Origin: Dietzia sp032248695
Lineage (GTDB): Bacteria; Actinomycetota; Actinomycetes; Mycobacteriales; Mycobacteriaceae
DNA length: 64,000 nucleotides
Direction: 5' to 3'
Assembly (NCBI RefSeq): GCF_032248695.1
Contig: NZ_JAVHXC010000002.1
Location: forward strand, 310,001-374,000
Part shown: piece by piece, positions 9,002 through 18,491 of the stretch
Position numbering within the stretch: the stretch's first letter is position 1
Layout: every line of letters starts with the position of its first letter
The notes under the pieces: generated by a model
The model's database searches: none
The model's input: the letters and a program-made list of their open reading frames with translations, nothing else
What the model was told of the DNA's origin: nothing
Program-made: the position numbers and the translations under genes

Positions 9002-10152
9002 TGCCCGGCGCGCCCACCCCGGTCGACCACTTCCAACGCATCCCCTACGAGCCGGCCACCGACGGCCGGATCGAGATGCACTCCGGTCTGTCCCGCCACT
9101 ACCCCACGCTGCACGCCAACCTCGTGGAACTCCCCGGGTCCTCCCGCCGACGCGGCGTGATCATGTGCCACCCCGCGTCCAACTTCCTCAGCCACTTCCT
9201 CCTGGGCGCCCTCGCACGGGCGGGCCAACCCGCGATGGGGCTGAACACCCGGTACGCCAACAACGAACCGGCGCTGCTCATGGAGCGGGCGGCGGCCGAT
9301 CTCGGCACGGGGATCCGGTGGATGCGGGAGGAGCTCGGCTTCGACCAGGTCGTGCTCCTCGGATTCTCCGGCGGGGGTTCCCTGGCGACGTTCCACCAGT
9401 CGCGCGCCGAGGGCGCCGAGGCCGCCGACGCCCTCATGCTCGTGGGTGCGCACCCGGGCCGGGCGCGGGTCCTGCGCCACTGGATCGACCCGTCGGTCAC
9501 GGACGAGGACGACCCCTGGTCGGTCGACCCCCGCCTCGACCTCTACGCCCGGGGACGCACCGCGCCCTTCGACCCGGACTGGGTCACCGAGTACCGGACG
9601 GCGCAGGCGGAACGGATGCGGCGGATCGACCTCCGGGCGTTGGACGCGCTCGAGCGACTCGAGGCCGAGGGCGGGTCCGACCGGGGGTTCGTGGTGCACC
9701 GGACCACCGCCGACCCGCGCTTCCTCGACCTCACCCTCGATCCCAGTGACCGCGAGGTCGGATCGATGTACGGCGATCCCCGCGCCGCCAACACCGCCGC
9801 CGGGGGTCTGGCCCGCTTCGTCACGGCCCGCAGCTGGCTGAGCACGTGGAGCCCCGACCACACCTCCGCCGACGCGCTCACCGACCTGCCCCGCATCACC
9901 GACCCGACGCTGGTGATGAGCCTGCTCGGGGACCAGGCCGCGTTCGCGGAGGACTCCCGGCTCATGGCCGGCCGCTCGGGCGACCCCGGGGTCGAACTGG
10001 TGGAGATGCGCCACCTCAACCACTACCTCGTCGACCAACCCGCCGGGCTCGATCAGGTGATCGGTGGGCTCGTCGACTGGATGGACCGGCGCCTCGACGG
10101 CGCGGGCGCGGCCACATCCCACGCACCGCAGGCCGAGAAAGGACTGTCATGA
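9001..10152 (+). CDS. Alpha/beta hydrolase
   Basis: 383 aa. The nucleophile elbow GFSGGG is near residue 122, a strand-turn segment MCHPASNF near 56, and a late His in RHLNHYLVDQPAG fits the catalytic triad. There is no signal peptide, so it should be cytosolic and could cleave an ester, thioester or carbon-carbon bond. ATG overlaps the multicopper oxidase stop (TGATG), indicating translational coupling. Substrate unknown. Confidence 0.85.
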   Translation: MPGAPTPVDHFQRIPYEPATDGRIEMHSGLSRHYPTLHANLVELPGSSRRRGVIMCHPASNFLSHFLLGALARAGQPAMGLNTRYANNEPALLMERAAADLGTGIRWMREELGFDQVVLLGFSGGGSLATFHQSRAEGAEAADALMLVGAHPGRARVLRHWIDPSVTDEDDPWSVDPRLDLYARGRTAPFDPDWVTEYRTAQAERMRRIDLRALDALERLEAEGGSDRGFVVHRTTADPRFLDLTLDPSDREVGSMYGDPRAANTAAGGLARFVTARSWLSTWSPDHTSADALTDLPRITDPTLVMSLLGDQAAFAEDSRLMAGRSGDPGVELVEMRHLNHYLVDQPAGLDQVIGGLVDWMDRRLDGAGAATSHAPQAEKGLS

Positions 10153-11468
10153 CCCGCACCACCGATTCCGTGACCATCGAGGTGGGTGACGACGTCGGCA
10201 TCCGCACCGACCGGCCCGCCGTCCCCGAGGGCGTTCGCTGCCCGACACGGTTCGCCTACTGGGAGGGACGCGAGAACCCCGCGTTCCGACGGATCCGCTC
10301 GGCCCTGCTCCGGTTGACCGGATTCGACCTGCTGCCCACCGACGAGCAGGCCGCCGCTGTCTGCGCCGACCTGTTCTCCGGTGATCCCGTCGCCGAGCGG
10401 TTCGTCGACGAGGTCTACCACGGCGAGACCGGGCCGGTCCGCGCCCGCCAGATGCTCGACACGGCGCTCACGGAGGGCATCGACGCACTCGACGAGGTCC
10501 CCGACTCGATGCGCGAGTTGTTCGCCGAGTTCGAGACCGTGCCCGACTGGGTCGATCCCGAGCTGATCGAGGAGGGCGCCAGGATCTGGCGACGCTGGGG
10601 CACCATGCTGTTCAGCTTCGCCGGCGCCGAGACTCTGGAGATCTACACCGAGTCCGCGGTCGCCACGCCGCTCTCCCTGGCCGGCGGGTACGCGGGGGAC
10701 AACGCCCTGCGCCGCTTCCTCGAGACGTGCAGGTTCTGGATCGACGTCTCCGAGCCCGGCGCCCTGCTGCGGCCCGGTTCGCAGGGGCGCGCCACGGCGA
10801 TGAAGGTCCGGGTCATGCACGTCTCCGTCCGCTCGCGCGTCGCCTCCCACGGCGAGTGGGACATCGAGAAGTGGGGCCTGCCGATCAGCCAGACCTACAT
10901 GGTCCTCACCCTCATCGCCGGATCCGTTACCCCGGGGATCGCGCTGTGGGCCCTCGGATACCAGACCAGCCCGCGCGAGATCCGGGCCCTGATCCACTTC
11001 CAGAAGTACATGGGCCACCTCCTCGGCGTCCGGATGCAGTGGTACCCCGAGACCATCGCCGACAGCGTCCGGATGCTGCTCATGACCGTGCTGTCCCGCT
11101 CCCACGACTCGGGCGAGCACGGTCGCGAGCTCATCGAGTCCTACCCGCAGGCGTTCGCGCCGCGCGACGGCCACAGCGGGCTGCAGCGGCTACGCGAGCA
11201 CTACAACTTCCGCATCAACTCGGTCTACTCCGCGATGTTCATGGCCCCGGGCACCCGCCGGAGGTACCGGATGCCCGCCGCCCTGCCGTGGGCGCTGATC
11301 CCCGTGGCGCGTTTCCCGCTCATCACCGCCATGGAGATCGCCCGACGGGTCCCGCCGGTCGGGCGGGTACACGAGCGCGTCATGTGCTGGCACCGCGAGA
11401 ACTGGTACCGGGCACAGATGGCCGGCCGCGAGGCCGCGTTCGACGCCTCGGGGGCGCTGCGCCGCTGA
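10149..11468 (+). CDS. MpaB/DUF2236-family oxygenase (latex-clearing-protein relative)
   Basis: 439 aa of the heme-dependent family that includes latex clearing protein Lcp and fungal MpaB, enzymes that oxidatively cut isoprenoid double bonds. Family-like segments include IWRRWGTMLFSFAGAETLEIYTES (about 150-175), an HVSVRSRV stretch (about 222) and FQKYMGHLLGVRMQWYPETIADS (about 281-303). Tryptophans and His residues suitable for heme contacts are present, but I cannot fix the ligand from sequence alone. ATG overlaps the previous stop (ATGA). No signal peptide is seen, unlike Lcp. Cleavage of a prenyl-type chain is a reasonable guess. Confidence 0.82.
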   Translation: MTRTTDSVTIEVGDDVGIRTDRPAVPEGVRCPTRFAYWEGRENPAFRRIRSALLRLTGFDLLPTDEQAAAVCADLFSGDPVAERFVDEVYHGETGPVRARQMLDTALTEGIDALDEVPDSMRELFAEFETVPDWVDPELIEEGARIWRRWGTMLFSFAGAETLEIYTESAVATPLSLAGGYAGDNALRRFLETCRFWIDVSEPGALLRPGSQGRATAMKVRVMHVSVRSRVASHGEWDIEKWGLPISQTYMVLTLIAGSVTPGIALWALGYQTSPREIRALIHFQKYMGHLLGVRMQWYPETIADSVRMLLMTVLSRSHDSGEHGRELIESYPQAFAPRDGHSGLQRLREHYNFRINSVYSAMFMAPGTRRRYRMPAALPWALIPVARFPLITAMEIARRVPPVGRVHERVMCWHRENWYRAQMAGREAAFDASGALRR

Positions 11469-11529
11469 GCGCCGCGCCCGCCCCACCACACCTACGCCCG
11501 CACCGGGCGGCCGACAGAATCGAGGAACG

Positions 11530-12600
11530 ATGACCCTCCTGCAAGGACCGTCCCTGAACATCGTCGAGGCCTGGAACGGCCCCGGGCGGAGGGACGGCGT
11601 GATCACCGAGGTCACCCCGGCCGACAACGCCGCCCACCTGGACCACGACAAGCAGGCGTTCGAACACTGGTACTTCGACGCCCACCTCGACGACGGCCGG
11701 ATCGTCGTGGTGATGCTGCAGAGCCGCGAACTGGTCCGCCGCAGGCCCGGCGTGGAGATCCACCTGTACACACCGGACGGCCGCCGGCGCGAGTCCAACC
11801 GCCACCACACCGACGCCGAGCTCACCGTCTCGACCGAGAAGGTGGACGTGACGATCGCCCACCACAGCGCCGTGCTGATCGACGAGGTGGACGGGCTGCC
11901 CGTCTACCGGGTGCAGGCCGACCAGGACGGCCTCGGTGTGGACCTGACGTTCCACGCCGAGGTGCCGCCGTGGATGCCCGGGCGCGGCCAGACCCGCTAC
12001 ACCAGCCGCGAGTACTTCGCCTGGTGCGTCGGCGCACCCCGCGCCCGGGTCGAGGGCACCGTGACCGTCGACGGTGAGACCGCCCGGGTCACCGGCCGCG
12101 GGTACCACGACCACAACTGGGGCGTCGGCGACATGAAACGCATCATCGCCAAGTGGTACTGGGGCCGCCTCTACACGGACGAGATCTCGCTGATCTACGC
12201 GATGGTCGAGACCACCGAACGCTACGGCTCCCACTGGTCCCAGCCGATCATGGTGGCCCGGGGCCGCGAGGTGCTCCTGTCCGAGGGCGAGGTGGAGATC
12301 ACCGAAGGGCCCACGGTGTTCAACCCGATCGCCGACCGGTCCTACCCGTCCTTCCTCCGGCTGCAGGTCCCCGGCACGATCGACCTCACGCTGACCCCGA
12401 AGGAGATCGTCCACGCCCACGACCTGCTCTCCGACATCCCGGTGGCCGGCAGGCCCCCGCTGAACAGGCTGGTCAAGAAGCTGGTCGGGCACCCCGGTTA
12501 CTTCCGGTTCCGCTCCGACTTCGAGCTCACCCTCACCCTCGACGGGCGGGAAGAGAGGCACACCGGCGAGACCCTCCACGAGATGGTGGCTCTGTCGTGA
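11530..12600 (+). CDS. CrtC/AttH-like lipocalin-fold protein (possible hydratase)
   Basis: 356 aa resembling the hydroxyneurosporene synthase/AttH group, a duplicated lipocalin-like fold in which CrtC adds water to an isoprenoid double bond. The diagnostic loop GYHDHNWGVGDMKRIIAKWYWGRL starts near residue 191, and an earlier FEHWYFDAHLDDGRIVVV (about 39-56) matches the usual N-terminal repeat. It starts with ATG after GAGGAACG and ends overlapping hmgA. Several members of this group only bind lipids, so hydratase activity is inferred, not shown. Confidence 0.72.
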   Translation: MTLLQGPSLNIVEAWNGPGRRDGVITEVTPADNAAHLDHDKQAFEHWYFDAHLDDGRIVVVMLQSRELVRRRPGVEIHLYTPDGRRRESNRHHTDAELTVSTEKVDVTIAHHSAVLIDEVDGLPVYRVQADQDGLGVDLTFHAEVPPWMPGRGQTRYTSREYFAWCVGAPRARVEGTVTVDGETARVTGRGYHDHNWGVGDMKRIIAKWYWGRLYTDEISLIYAMVETTERYGSHWSQPIMVARGREVLLSEGEVEITEGPTVFNPIADRSYPSFLRLQVPGTIDLTLTPKEIVHAHDLLSDIPVAGRPPLNRLVKKLVGHPGYFRFRSDFELTLTLDGREERHTGETLHEMVALS

Positions 12601-13961
12601 GTGGCGCCGCCGTGAACGACCCCGCCGTGAACGACGCCGCCCCCGACCGGCCGTCCGGGGCCGCGGGCGTCCCGCGGCTCAACTACCTCCACGGGTTCGC
12701 CGGCCACCACCAGACGGAGGCCGAACCCGGGGCGCTGCCCCGTCGGCAGAACTCCCCACAACACGCCCCGCTGGGCCTGTACGCCGAACAGCACTCCGGT
12801 TCGGCGTTCACCGAACCCCGTGAGAGCACCCGCCGCACCTGGAGCTACCGGATCCGGCCCTCCGTCACGCACACCGCTTTCCGCGAACGGCCCGAACAGG
12901 TCGGCTGGGAATCGGCGCCCCTGCGGGGCGGCGTCACCAGTCCCAACAGGCTGCGGTGGAACCCGCCGCCCGCCCCCGCCGCCGGGGTCGACTTCCTCGA
13001 CGGGGTCCGCACCTACGCCACCTGCGGGGACGTCTCCCAGCGCACCGGGGTGGGTATCCATTGGTACACCGCGACCGCGTCCATGACCGACCGCTACATG
13101 GTGGACGCGGACGGGGAGCTGCTCGTCGTGCCCCACCAGGGGCCGCTCCTGCTCCTCACCGAATTCGGCCGGCTGGTCGTTACCCCCGGGGAGTTCGCCG
13201 TCATCTGCCGGGGGGTGCGCTTCCGCGTGGAACTGCTCGCCGACGCGGCCTCCGGCTATCTCCTGGAGAACTACGGCGCCACCCTCACGCTGCCCGAACT
13301 CGGCCCGATCGGCGCGAACGGCCTGGCCGACGCCCGGCACTTCCGCTACCCCACCGCCTGGTACGAGGACCGCGAGGAACCCGTCGAGCTGTGGCAGCGC
13401 TTCGGCGGACGCTGGTGGTCCACCGAACTCGACCACTCACCCCTCGACGTGGTCGCCTGGCACGGCAACCACGCCGCGTATGTGTTCGACCTCGACGACT
13501 TCTGCCCCCTCAACACCGCCCTGTGGGACCACCCGGACCCGTCGGTGTTCACCGTCCTCACCTCCCCCGGCCCGGTCGCGGGCCAGGCGAACGTCGACTT
13601 CGCCGTCTTCGGCGACCGCTGGGTGGTGGCCGAGGACACCTACCGGCCGCCCCACTTCCACCGCAACCAGATGTCCGAGTTCATGGGCCTGGTGCGGGGC
13701 TCGCACGACTCCAAAGCCGAGGGGTTCGTGCCCGGCGGGGCGTCCCTGCACAACCAGTGGTCCGCGCACGGAGCCGACCGCGAGACGTTCGACCTCGCGA
13801 CCGGCGCCGACCTGCGGCCGCAGAAACTCACCGGCTCGTTGCCGTTCATGTTCGAGACCCGCCTGGCCCTGGCGGTGACCGACTCCGCCATGACCGCGGG
13901 CCACCGCCAACCCGACTACGACTCCTCGTGGACCGGGATCGAGCGCCGGTTCCGCCCCTGA
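12597..13961 (+). CDS. hmgA: Homogentisate 1,2-dioxygenase
   Basis: Fe(II) dioxygenase, 454 aa, that opens the homogentisate ring to maleylacetoacetate. The N-terminal hallmark is present (PGALPRRQNSPQHAPLGLYAEQHSG). The iron-site segments are intact: FHRNQMSEFMGL supplies His and Glu, and SLHNQWSAHGAD supplies the second His. GTG overlaps the upstream stop (GTGA). The usual partners of tyrosine catabolism, fumarylacetoacetase and maleylacetoacetate isomerase, are not adjacent, so the ring substrate here may differ or the later steps are encoded elsewhere. Confidence 0.93.
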   Translation: MSGAAVNDPAVNDAAPDRPSGAAGVPRLNYLHGFAGHHQTEAEPGALPRRQNSPQHAPLGLYAEQHSGSAFTEPRESTRRTWSYRIRPSVTHTAFRERPEQVGWESAPLRGGVTSPNRLRWNPPPAPAAGVDFLDGVRTYATCGDVSQRTGVGIHWYTATASMTDRYMVDADGELLVVPHQGPLLLLTEFGRLVVTPGEFAVICRGVRFRVELLADAASGYLLENYGATLTLPELGPIGANGLADARHFRYPTAWYEDREEPVELWQRFGGRWWSTELDHSPLDVVAWHGNHAAYVFDLDDFCPLNTALWDHPDPSVFTVLTSPGPVAGQANVDFAVFGDRWVVAEDTYRPPHFHRNQMSEFMGLVRGSHDSKAEGFVPGGASLHNQWSAHGADRETFDLATGADLRPQKLTGSLPFMFETRLALAVTDSAMTAGHRQPDYDSSWTGIERRFRP

Positions 13962-13963
13962 CC

Positions 13964-13984
13964 GACCTCGTCGTCGTCGCCCCC
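13964..13984 (-). repeat. Repeated 20-base word, intergenic copy
   Basis: On the minus strand GGGGGCGACGACGACGAGGT plus C, starting 3 bp after the hmgA stop. Other exact copies: 17246-17265 (+), 27637-27657 (-), 45734-45754 (-). Near copies: 51264-51282 (+), 55880-55898 (+), 60752-60776 (-), 53555-53570 (+), 48692-48710 (-) and 35884-35899 (+). This is the only copy outside a gene. Confidence 0.75.
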
Positions 13985-13991
13985 ACACCCA

Positions 13992-14009
13992 CGTCGGCCC
14001 GGGCCGACG
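13992..14009. promoter_or_regulatory. 18-bp perfect palindrome between hmgA and aldehyde dehydrogenase
   Basis: CGTCGGCCCGGGCCGACG is self-complementary and lies in the 98-bp gap after hmgA, just downstream of a copy of the 20-base repeated word (13964-13984). It could be an operator or an RNA processing hairpin; having no loop, it is a poor terminator. Confidence 0.4.
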
Positions 14010-14059
14010 CCACGACACCCGCACCACCTCATCACCCTCGTCCGACAGGAGACCCCACC

Positions 14060-15538
14060 ATGACCGCAACGTTCCCCGAGGTAGCGCCGCTGATCCTGCC
14101 CGACACCGGGCTGCGCATCGGCGGCCGGACCGTCGCACCCGCGTCCGGGCAGGCGATCGACGCCCTCAACCCGGCCACCGAGGAGCGGATCACCGAGCTC
14201 GCCGCCGGCGGCCCCGAGGACGTCGACCGGGCCGTCGCGGCCGCGCGGGAGGCGTTCGAGTCGGGCGTGTGGTCGCGGATGCCCGGCGCCGAACGCGGCC
14301 GGATCCTCATGCGGGCCGCCGACCTCATCGAGGCCCACGCCGCCGAGCTGTCCACCCTCGAGACCACCGAGATGGGCAAGCTCTACCTCCACACCGTGGG
14401 CGGGGACGTGCCCGCCGCGGCCGCGGTGTTCCGGCACTACGCCGGCTCGGCCGACAAGATCTACGGCCAGAGCGCCCAGCTGCCGAACGTCGGCGACCAG
14501 CGGCGTTTCGGCTTCACCCTGCGCCAACCGCTCGGCGTCGTGGGTGCCATCACCCCGTGGAACAACCCCACCGTGGTGGCCTCGTGGAAGGTCGCCCCCG
14601 CGCTGGCCGCGGGCTGCTCGGTGGTGCTCAAGCCCGCCGAGGACGCCTCGCTCGCTCCCCTGCGCCTGGCGGACCTGCTCGCCGAGGCGGGCGTGCCGGA
14701 CGGTGTGTTCAACGTCGTCACCGGCCTCGGCGCGACCGCCGGCGCCGCCCTGGCCCAGCATCCGGGTATCGACAAGATCACCTTCACCGGCAGCCCCCGC
14801 GTCGGCCGGCAGATCCAGTCGCTGGCCGGAGAGAAGTTCCGCAAGGTGACCCTCGAACTCGGCGGCAAGGCGCCGCAGCTGGTGTTCGGCGACGCCGATC
14901 TGGAATCCGCGATGCCCTGGATCGCGATGGGCAACTTCTACCACCAGGGCCAGGTCTGCGCCGCCGGCACGCGCGTGGTGGTGCACGAGTCGATCGCCGA
15001 CCGGGTGGTCGACGGGCTGGTCGACTTCGCGCGTTCCTCGGTGGTCGGCGACCCGTTCGACCCGGCCAGCACCCAGGGCACGATCGTCAACGCCCGGCAG
15101 TTCGACCGGATCATGGGCTACATCGAGAAGGGCCGCGCGGAGGGCGCCGAGCTCGTCACCGGCGGCGGCCGGGTCGGCGATCGCGGCTACTTCGTCGAGC
15201 CGACGGTGTTCCGCGGCGACAATTCGCTGACCATCGCGCGCGAGGAGATCTTCGGCCCCGTCGCCACCGTCATCACGTTCTCGGACTCCGACGAGGCGAT
15301 CCGCATCGCCAACGACACCCCGTACGGGCTCAACGCGTTCATCTTCTCGCGCGACCTGTCCACCGTGCACTCGGTGATCCCGCAGCTCAGGGTGGGTACG
15401 GTCTGGGTCAACGGGTGGGGCGTTCCGGATCCGTCGCTGCCGTGGGGCGGCCGCGAGGCCAGCGGGATCGGGCGCGAGCTCGGGGTGAGCGGACTCGAGG
15501 CCTTCACCGAGGAGAAGACCGTCCACCTAGGGTTCTAG
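14060..15538 (+). CDS. NAD(P)-dependent aldehyde dehydrogenase
   Basis: 492 aa of the ALDH superfamily, oxidising an aldehyde to its acid. The cofactor-site segments GAITPWNNP, KPAEDASLAP and FTGSPRVGRQI are visible, as are the catalytic Glu in TLELGGKAPQ and the catalytic Cys in GQVCAAGTRV; EEIFGPV is near the C-terminus. The ATG follows AGGAGACC. In context it may oxidise the aldehyde released by the MpaB-type oxygenase. Confidence 0.93.
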   Translation: MTATFPEVAPLILPDTGLRIGGRTVAPASGQAIDALNPATEERITELAAGGPEDVDRAVAAAREAFESGVWSRMPGAERGRILMRAADLIEAHAAELSTLETTEMGKLYLHTVGGDVPAAAAVFRHYAGSADKIYGQSAQLPNVGDQRRFGFTLRQPLGVVGAITPWNNPTVVASWKVAPALAAGCSVVLKPAEDASLAPLRLADLLAEAGVPDGVFNVVTGLGATAGAALAQHPGIDKITFTGSPRVGRQIQSLAGEKFRKVTLELGGKAPQLVFGDADLESAMPWIAMGNFYHQGQVCAAGTRVVVHESIADRVVDGLVDFARSSVVGDPFDPASTQGTIVNARQFDRIMGYIEKGRAEGAELVTGGGRVGDRGYFVEPTVFRGDNSLTIAREEIFGPVATVITFSDSDEAIRIANDTPYGLNAFIFSRDLSTVHSVIPQLRVGTVWVNGWGVPDPSLPWGGREASGIGRELGVSGLEAFTEEKTVHLGF

Positions 15539-15573
15539 GGGATCGGACCGAGAAGAACGAGTCAGACGAGGCC

Positions 15574-15609
15574 GCGCGGCCCGGCGCCGGAAGGCGACCC
15601 GGGCCGCGC
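15574..15609 (+). promoter_or_regulatory. Intergenic hairpin between aldehyde dehydrogenase and CoA-transferase
   Basis: 11-bp perfect stem (GCGCGGCCCGG and its complement) with a 14-nt loop, 22 nt before the next start codon. It may lower read-through or stabilise upstream mRNA. Confidence 0.4.
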
Positions 15610-15630
15610 GCCGCCGGAAGGGAGCCGGGC

Positions 15631-16857
15631 GTGGCGGCGACGACGGAGGAGCACCGGGCGACCGGGCCGCTGGCCGGGATGCTGGTGCTGGAACTGGGCA
15701 CCCTCATCGCCGGGCCGTTCGCCGGCCGCCTCCTCGGCGACATGGGCGCGCGCGTGGTCAAGATCGAGGACCCCGGCCGCCCGGACCCGCTGCGCACGTG
15801 GGGGCAGGGTGAGCGCGACGGCCGGCGCCACTTCTGGACCGTCCACGCCCGCAACAAGGAGTCCGTCACGCTCGACCTGCGCAGCGAGGACGGCGGAGCG
15901 CTCTTCCTGGACCTGGTGGCCCGGGCCGACGTCGTGGTGGAGAACTTCCGCCCCGGCACCCTGGAGAAGTGGGGGCTGGGCCCGGACCGCCTGCACGAGG
16001 TCAACCCGGGCCTGGTGATCGGCCGCGTCTCGGGCTACGGCCAGACCGGGCCGCAGGCCACCCGCGCCGGGTACGCCTCCGTCGCCGAGGGCGTGTCGGG
16101 CCTGCGCCACCTCAACGGCTTCCCCGACCAGCCGCCGCCGCGCATGGCCCTGTCGATCGGCGACACGCTCGGCGGGATGTTCGCCGTGCAGGGGATCCTC
16201 GCCGCGCTGCTGGCCCGCACCACCACGGGGCGAGGTCAGGTGGTGGACGTGGCGCTCACCGAATCGTGCCTGGCGGTGCAGGAGTCGGTGATCCCCGACT
16301 ATGACGCCGCCGGCGTGGTGCGCGGCCCGTCCGGCACGCGGCTGGAGGGGATCGCGCCGTCGAACCTCTACCGCGCCGCCGACGGGCCGTGGGTGATCAT
16401 CGCCGCCAACCAGGACACCGTGTTCCGGCGGCTCTGCGCCGCGATGGGTCGGCCGGAGCTGGCGGAGGACCCGCGCTTCGTGGACCACTCCGCCCGCGGG
16501 ATCCACCAGGACGAGATCGATGCGATCATCGCCGACTGGGCCGCCGAGCGCACCGCCGAGCAGATCCGCGAGACCCTCGACGCCGCCGGCGTGGTGGTGG
16601 GCCCGGTCAACACCGTCGCCGACGTGGTGCGCGACGAGCAGTTCCTGGCGCGCGAGATGATCGTGCCGCACACGGTGCCGGGGGTCGACGACACCGTCCT
16701 GGGGCCGGGCGTGGTGCCCGTGCTCGCGGACACCCCCGGCGCGGTGCGTCGCGGCGGGACGCCCGAGCCGGGGTTCGACAACGTCGCCGTCTACCGCGAC
16801 CTGCTCGGCCTGGACGCCGCGCGCCTGGCCGAGCTGTCCGACCGTGGCGTCATCTGA
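15631..16857 (+). CDS. Family III CoA-transferase (CaiB/BaiF)
   Basis: 408 aa. Family III enzymes move CoA between carboxylic acids. Visible features are the N-terminal VLELGTLIAGPFAGRLLGDMGARVVKIEDP with the family's early segment, NKESVTLDLRSEDG, the catalytic-Asp region IGDTLGGMFAVQGILAALLAR, and VPHTVPG near the end. GTG start with GGAAGGGAG 6-15 nt upstream. It probably activates the acid produced by the preceding enzymes. Confidence 0.9.
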   Translation: MAATTEEHRATGPLAGMLVLELGTLIAGPFAGRLLGDMGARVVKIEDPGRPDPLRTWGQGERDGRRHFWTVHARNKESVTLDLRSEDGGALFLDLVARADVVVENFRPGTLEKWGLGPDRLHEVNPGLVIGRVSGYGQTGPQATRAGYASVAEGVSGLRHLNGFPDQPPPRMALSIGDTLGGMFAVQGILAALLARTTTGRGQVVDVALTESCLAVQESVIPDYDAAGVVRGPSGTRLEGIAPSNLYRAADGPWVIIAANQDTVFRRLCAAMGRPELAEDPRFVDHSARGIHQDEIDAIIADWAAERTAEQIRETLDAAGVVVGPVNTVADVVRDEQFLAREMIVPHTVPGVDDTVLGPGVVPVLADTPGAVRRGGTPEPGFDNVAVYRDLLGLDAARLAELSDRGVI

Positions 16858-17479
16858 CCCGCCGGGAGGGCGGTGGGGCGGGAAGCGGTCCGGAGGCCGG
16901 CGCGGGCGGCGGGCCGGGCGGCGGGGCGCGTGGCTCACCGTCGCGCTCGTGCTGGCGGCGGTGGTGGCCGCCGGGGCGGCCGTGACGCCCGCGACGTCGC
17001 TGTGGGCGCGCCGCACCGCGGACGCCGACCGCGAGCGCCTGACCGCCGTGGCCACCGAGGTCGCGGTCCTGTTGTCGTCCCTGTCGGGCCCCGACGCCGA
17101 GGCGTCCCTGGACCGGCTCGCCGCGCTGAGCACCGGTCCGCTGCGCGAGGAGGTCACCGCGCGGCGGGCGGAGGTCCTGCGCCTGGTCGACGCGCGCGAC
17201 GGCGACGCGGGTGACGGCGACGCAGGTGACGGCGACGCGGGTGACGGGGGCGACGACGACGAGGTGCACCCGCGCGCGTCCGTGGTCGCCTCCGGGATCG
17301 AGCAGGAGGACCTCCCCCGCGGGCTCGGCCGCGGGGACGGACCCGCCCGTGCCCGCCTGCTGGTGGCCGTGAGATCCGGTGCCGGGGAGGGCACCGGGGA
17401 ACGCCTGTGGCGGTGGCGGATCGAGGCCGGGCTCCACGGCGACCGGGCGCTGGCGTCGTCCGCCGAGGTGGCGGTGTGA
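16844..17479 (+). CDS. Mce-associated membrane protein (Mam-like), first copy
   Basis: 211 aa: an Arg/Gly-rich cytosolic N-terminus, one transmembrane helix (about 29-50, AWLTVALVLAAVVAAGAAV) and an extracytoplasmic domain. This layout fits the Mam proteins that accompany mce operons. Residues 120-134 are three GDAGD repeats encoded by 15-bp tandem units (17201-17245), followed by GGDDDEV from an exact copy of the repeated 20-base word. GTG start overlaps the CoA-transferase end by 14 bp. Family assignment rests on topology and context. Confidence 0.65.
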   Translation: MASSDPPGGRWGGKRSGGRRGRRAGRRGAWLTVALVLAAVVAAGAAVTPATSLWARRTADADRERLTAVATEVAVLLSSLSGPDAEASLDRLAALSTGPLREEVTARRAEVLRLVDARDGDAGDGDAGDGDAGDGGDDDEVHPRASVVASGIEQEDLPRGLGRGDGPARARLLVAVRSGAGEGTGERLWRWRIEAGLHGDRALASSAEVAV

Positions 17480-17484
17480 GCGGC

Positions 17485-18450
17485 TCAGTCCCGCGGCAGG
17501 GTCCAGGCGAACCGTCGGCCGTTGCCGTGCGCCCCGGCGGACGCACGCGACCGCGAGGCCTCCCCCAGCTCGGAGAGCATCCGGTCCGAGGCGGCGACCA
17601 GCTCGTGGAAGCCCTGCGGCCCCAGCCACCCGGGCCGCAGCGCGAACAGGACGTCCTCGGTGGCGGTGTTGCCCGAGGCGCCGGGGGCGAACGGGCAGCC
17701 ACCGAGCCCGCCGAGCGCCGCGTCCACCATCTGCGCACCGGCGTCGACCGCGGCCAGGGTGTTGGCGACCCCCATCCCCCACGTGTCGTGCCCGTGGAAG
17801 ACGATCCGTCGCTCCCCCGCCGGCTCCGCGGCGGCGGCGACGAGGTCGCGCACCTGCCCCGGGTGCGCCTGCCCGAGCGTGTCGGCGAGTACCACGTCGA
17901 CCGTGCCCGCACCGCGCGGGTCGGCGACCAGACGCAGCACCCGCTCCGGGTCGACGGGCCCGGTGATCGGGCAGGTGAACGTGGTCGCCAGGCACAACTG
18001 GACGGTCCCGCCGACCGCCGCCGCGGCCTCGAGCGCGTCGGGCAGCGCCGCCATGCTGGTCTCGGTGTCACGCCCGATGTTGGCCGTGTTGTGCTCGTCG
18101 GTGACCGACAGGCAGTACTGGAAGCGGCGGACGCCCGCGTCGGCGGCGCGGCGCACGTGGCCCGGAGTCGCCACCCACACCCAGCAGCGGTCGCGCTCGT
18201 CCTCGTCGAGTGCGGCGATGACGTCGAGGGTGTCCGCGAGCGCCGGGACCAGGTCCGGCCGGGCCATGGAGCCCACCTCGAGCTCCGGCACGCCGAGCCC
18301 GAGCAGCGTCCTCACGAGCGTCACCTTGGACGCCGTGGACAGGCGGCCGTCGGTGAGCTGCAGGCCGTCGCGCAGGGCCACGTCGCGGACCGCGACCGTG
18401 CTCGTCGGGCGTTCGGTGGAGGGGCGCGCTGGTGTCGGCGTCGTGCTCAT
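17485..18450 (-). CDS. Hydroxymethylglutaryl-CoA lyase-type aldolase
   Basis: 321 aa TIM-barrel enzyme of the HMGL family. Motifs: RDVALRDGLQL (22-32), FHGHDTWGMGVANTLAAVDAG, and the lyase signature GGLGGCPFAPGASGNTATEDVL containing the catalytic Cys. The family cleaves 3-hydroxy-3-methylglutaryl-CoA to acetyl-CoA and acetoacetate in leucine and acyclic-terpene breakdown. I chose the ATG at 18448-18450 because GGGAGGA lies 7 nt upstream. It is convergent with the first Mam-like gene (5-bp gap) and divergent from the second (41 bp). Confidence 0.88.
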   Translation of the reverse strand: MSTTPTPARPSTERPTSTVAVRDVALRDGLQLTDGRLSTASKVTLVRTLLGLGVPELEVGSMARPDLVPALADTLDVIAALDEDERDRCWVWVATPGHVRRAADAGVRRFQYCLSVTDEHNTANIGRDTETSMAALPDALEAAAAVGGTVQLCLATTFTCPITGPVDPERVLRLVADPRGAGTVDVVLADTLGQAHPGQVRDLVAAAAEPAGERRIVFHGHDTWGMGVANTLAAVDAGAQMVDAALGGLGGCPFAPGASGNTATEDVLFALRPGWLGPQGFHELVAASDRMLSELGEASRSRASAGAHGNGRRFAWTLPRD

Positions 18451-18491
18451 GGGGCCATCCTCCCGCATCCGGACGCTGTCAGGGGGCGGGC

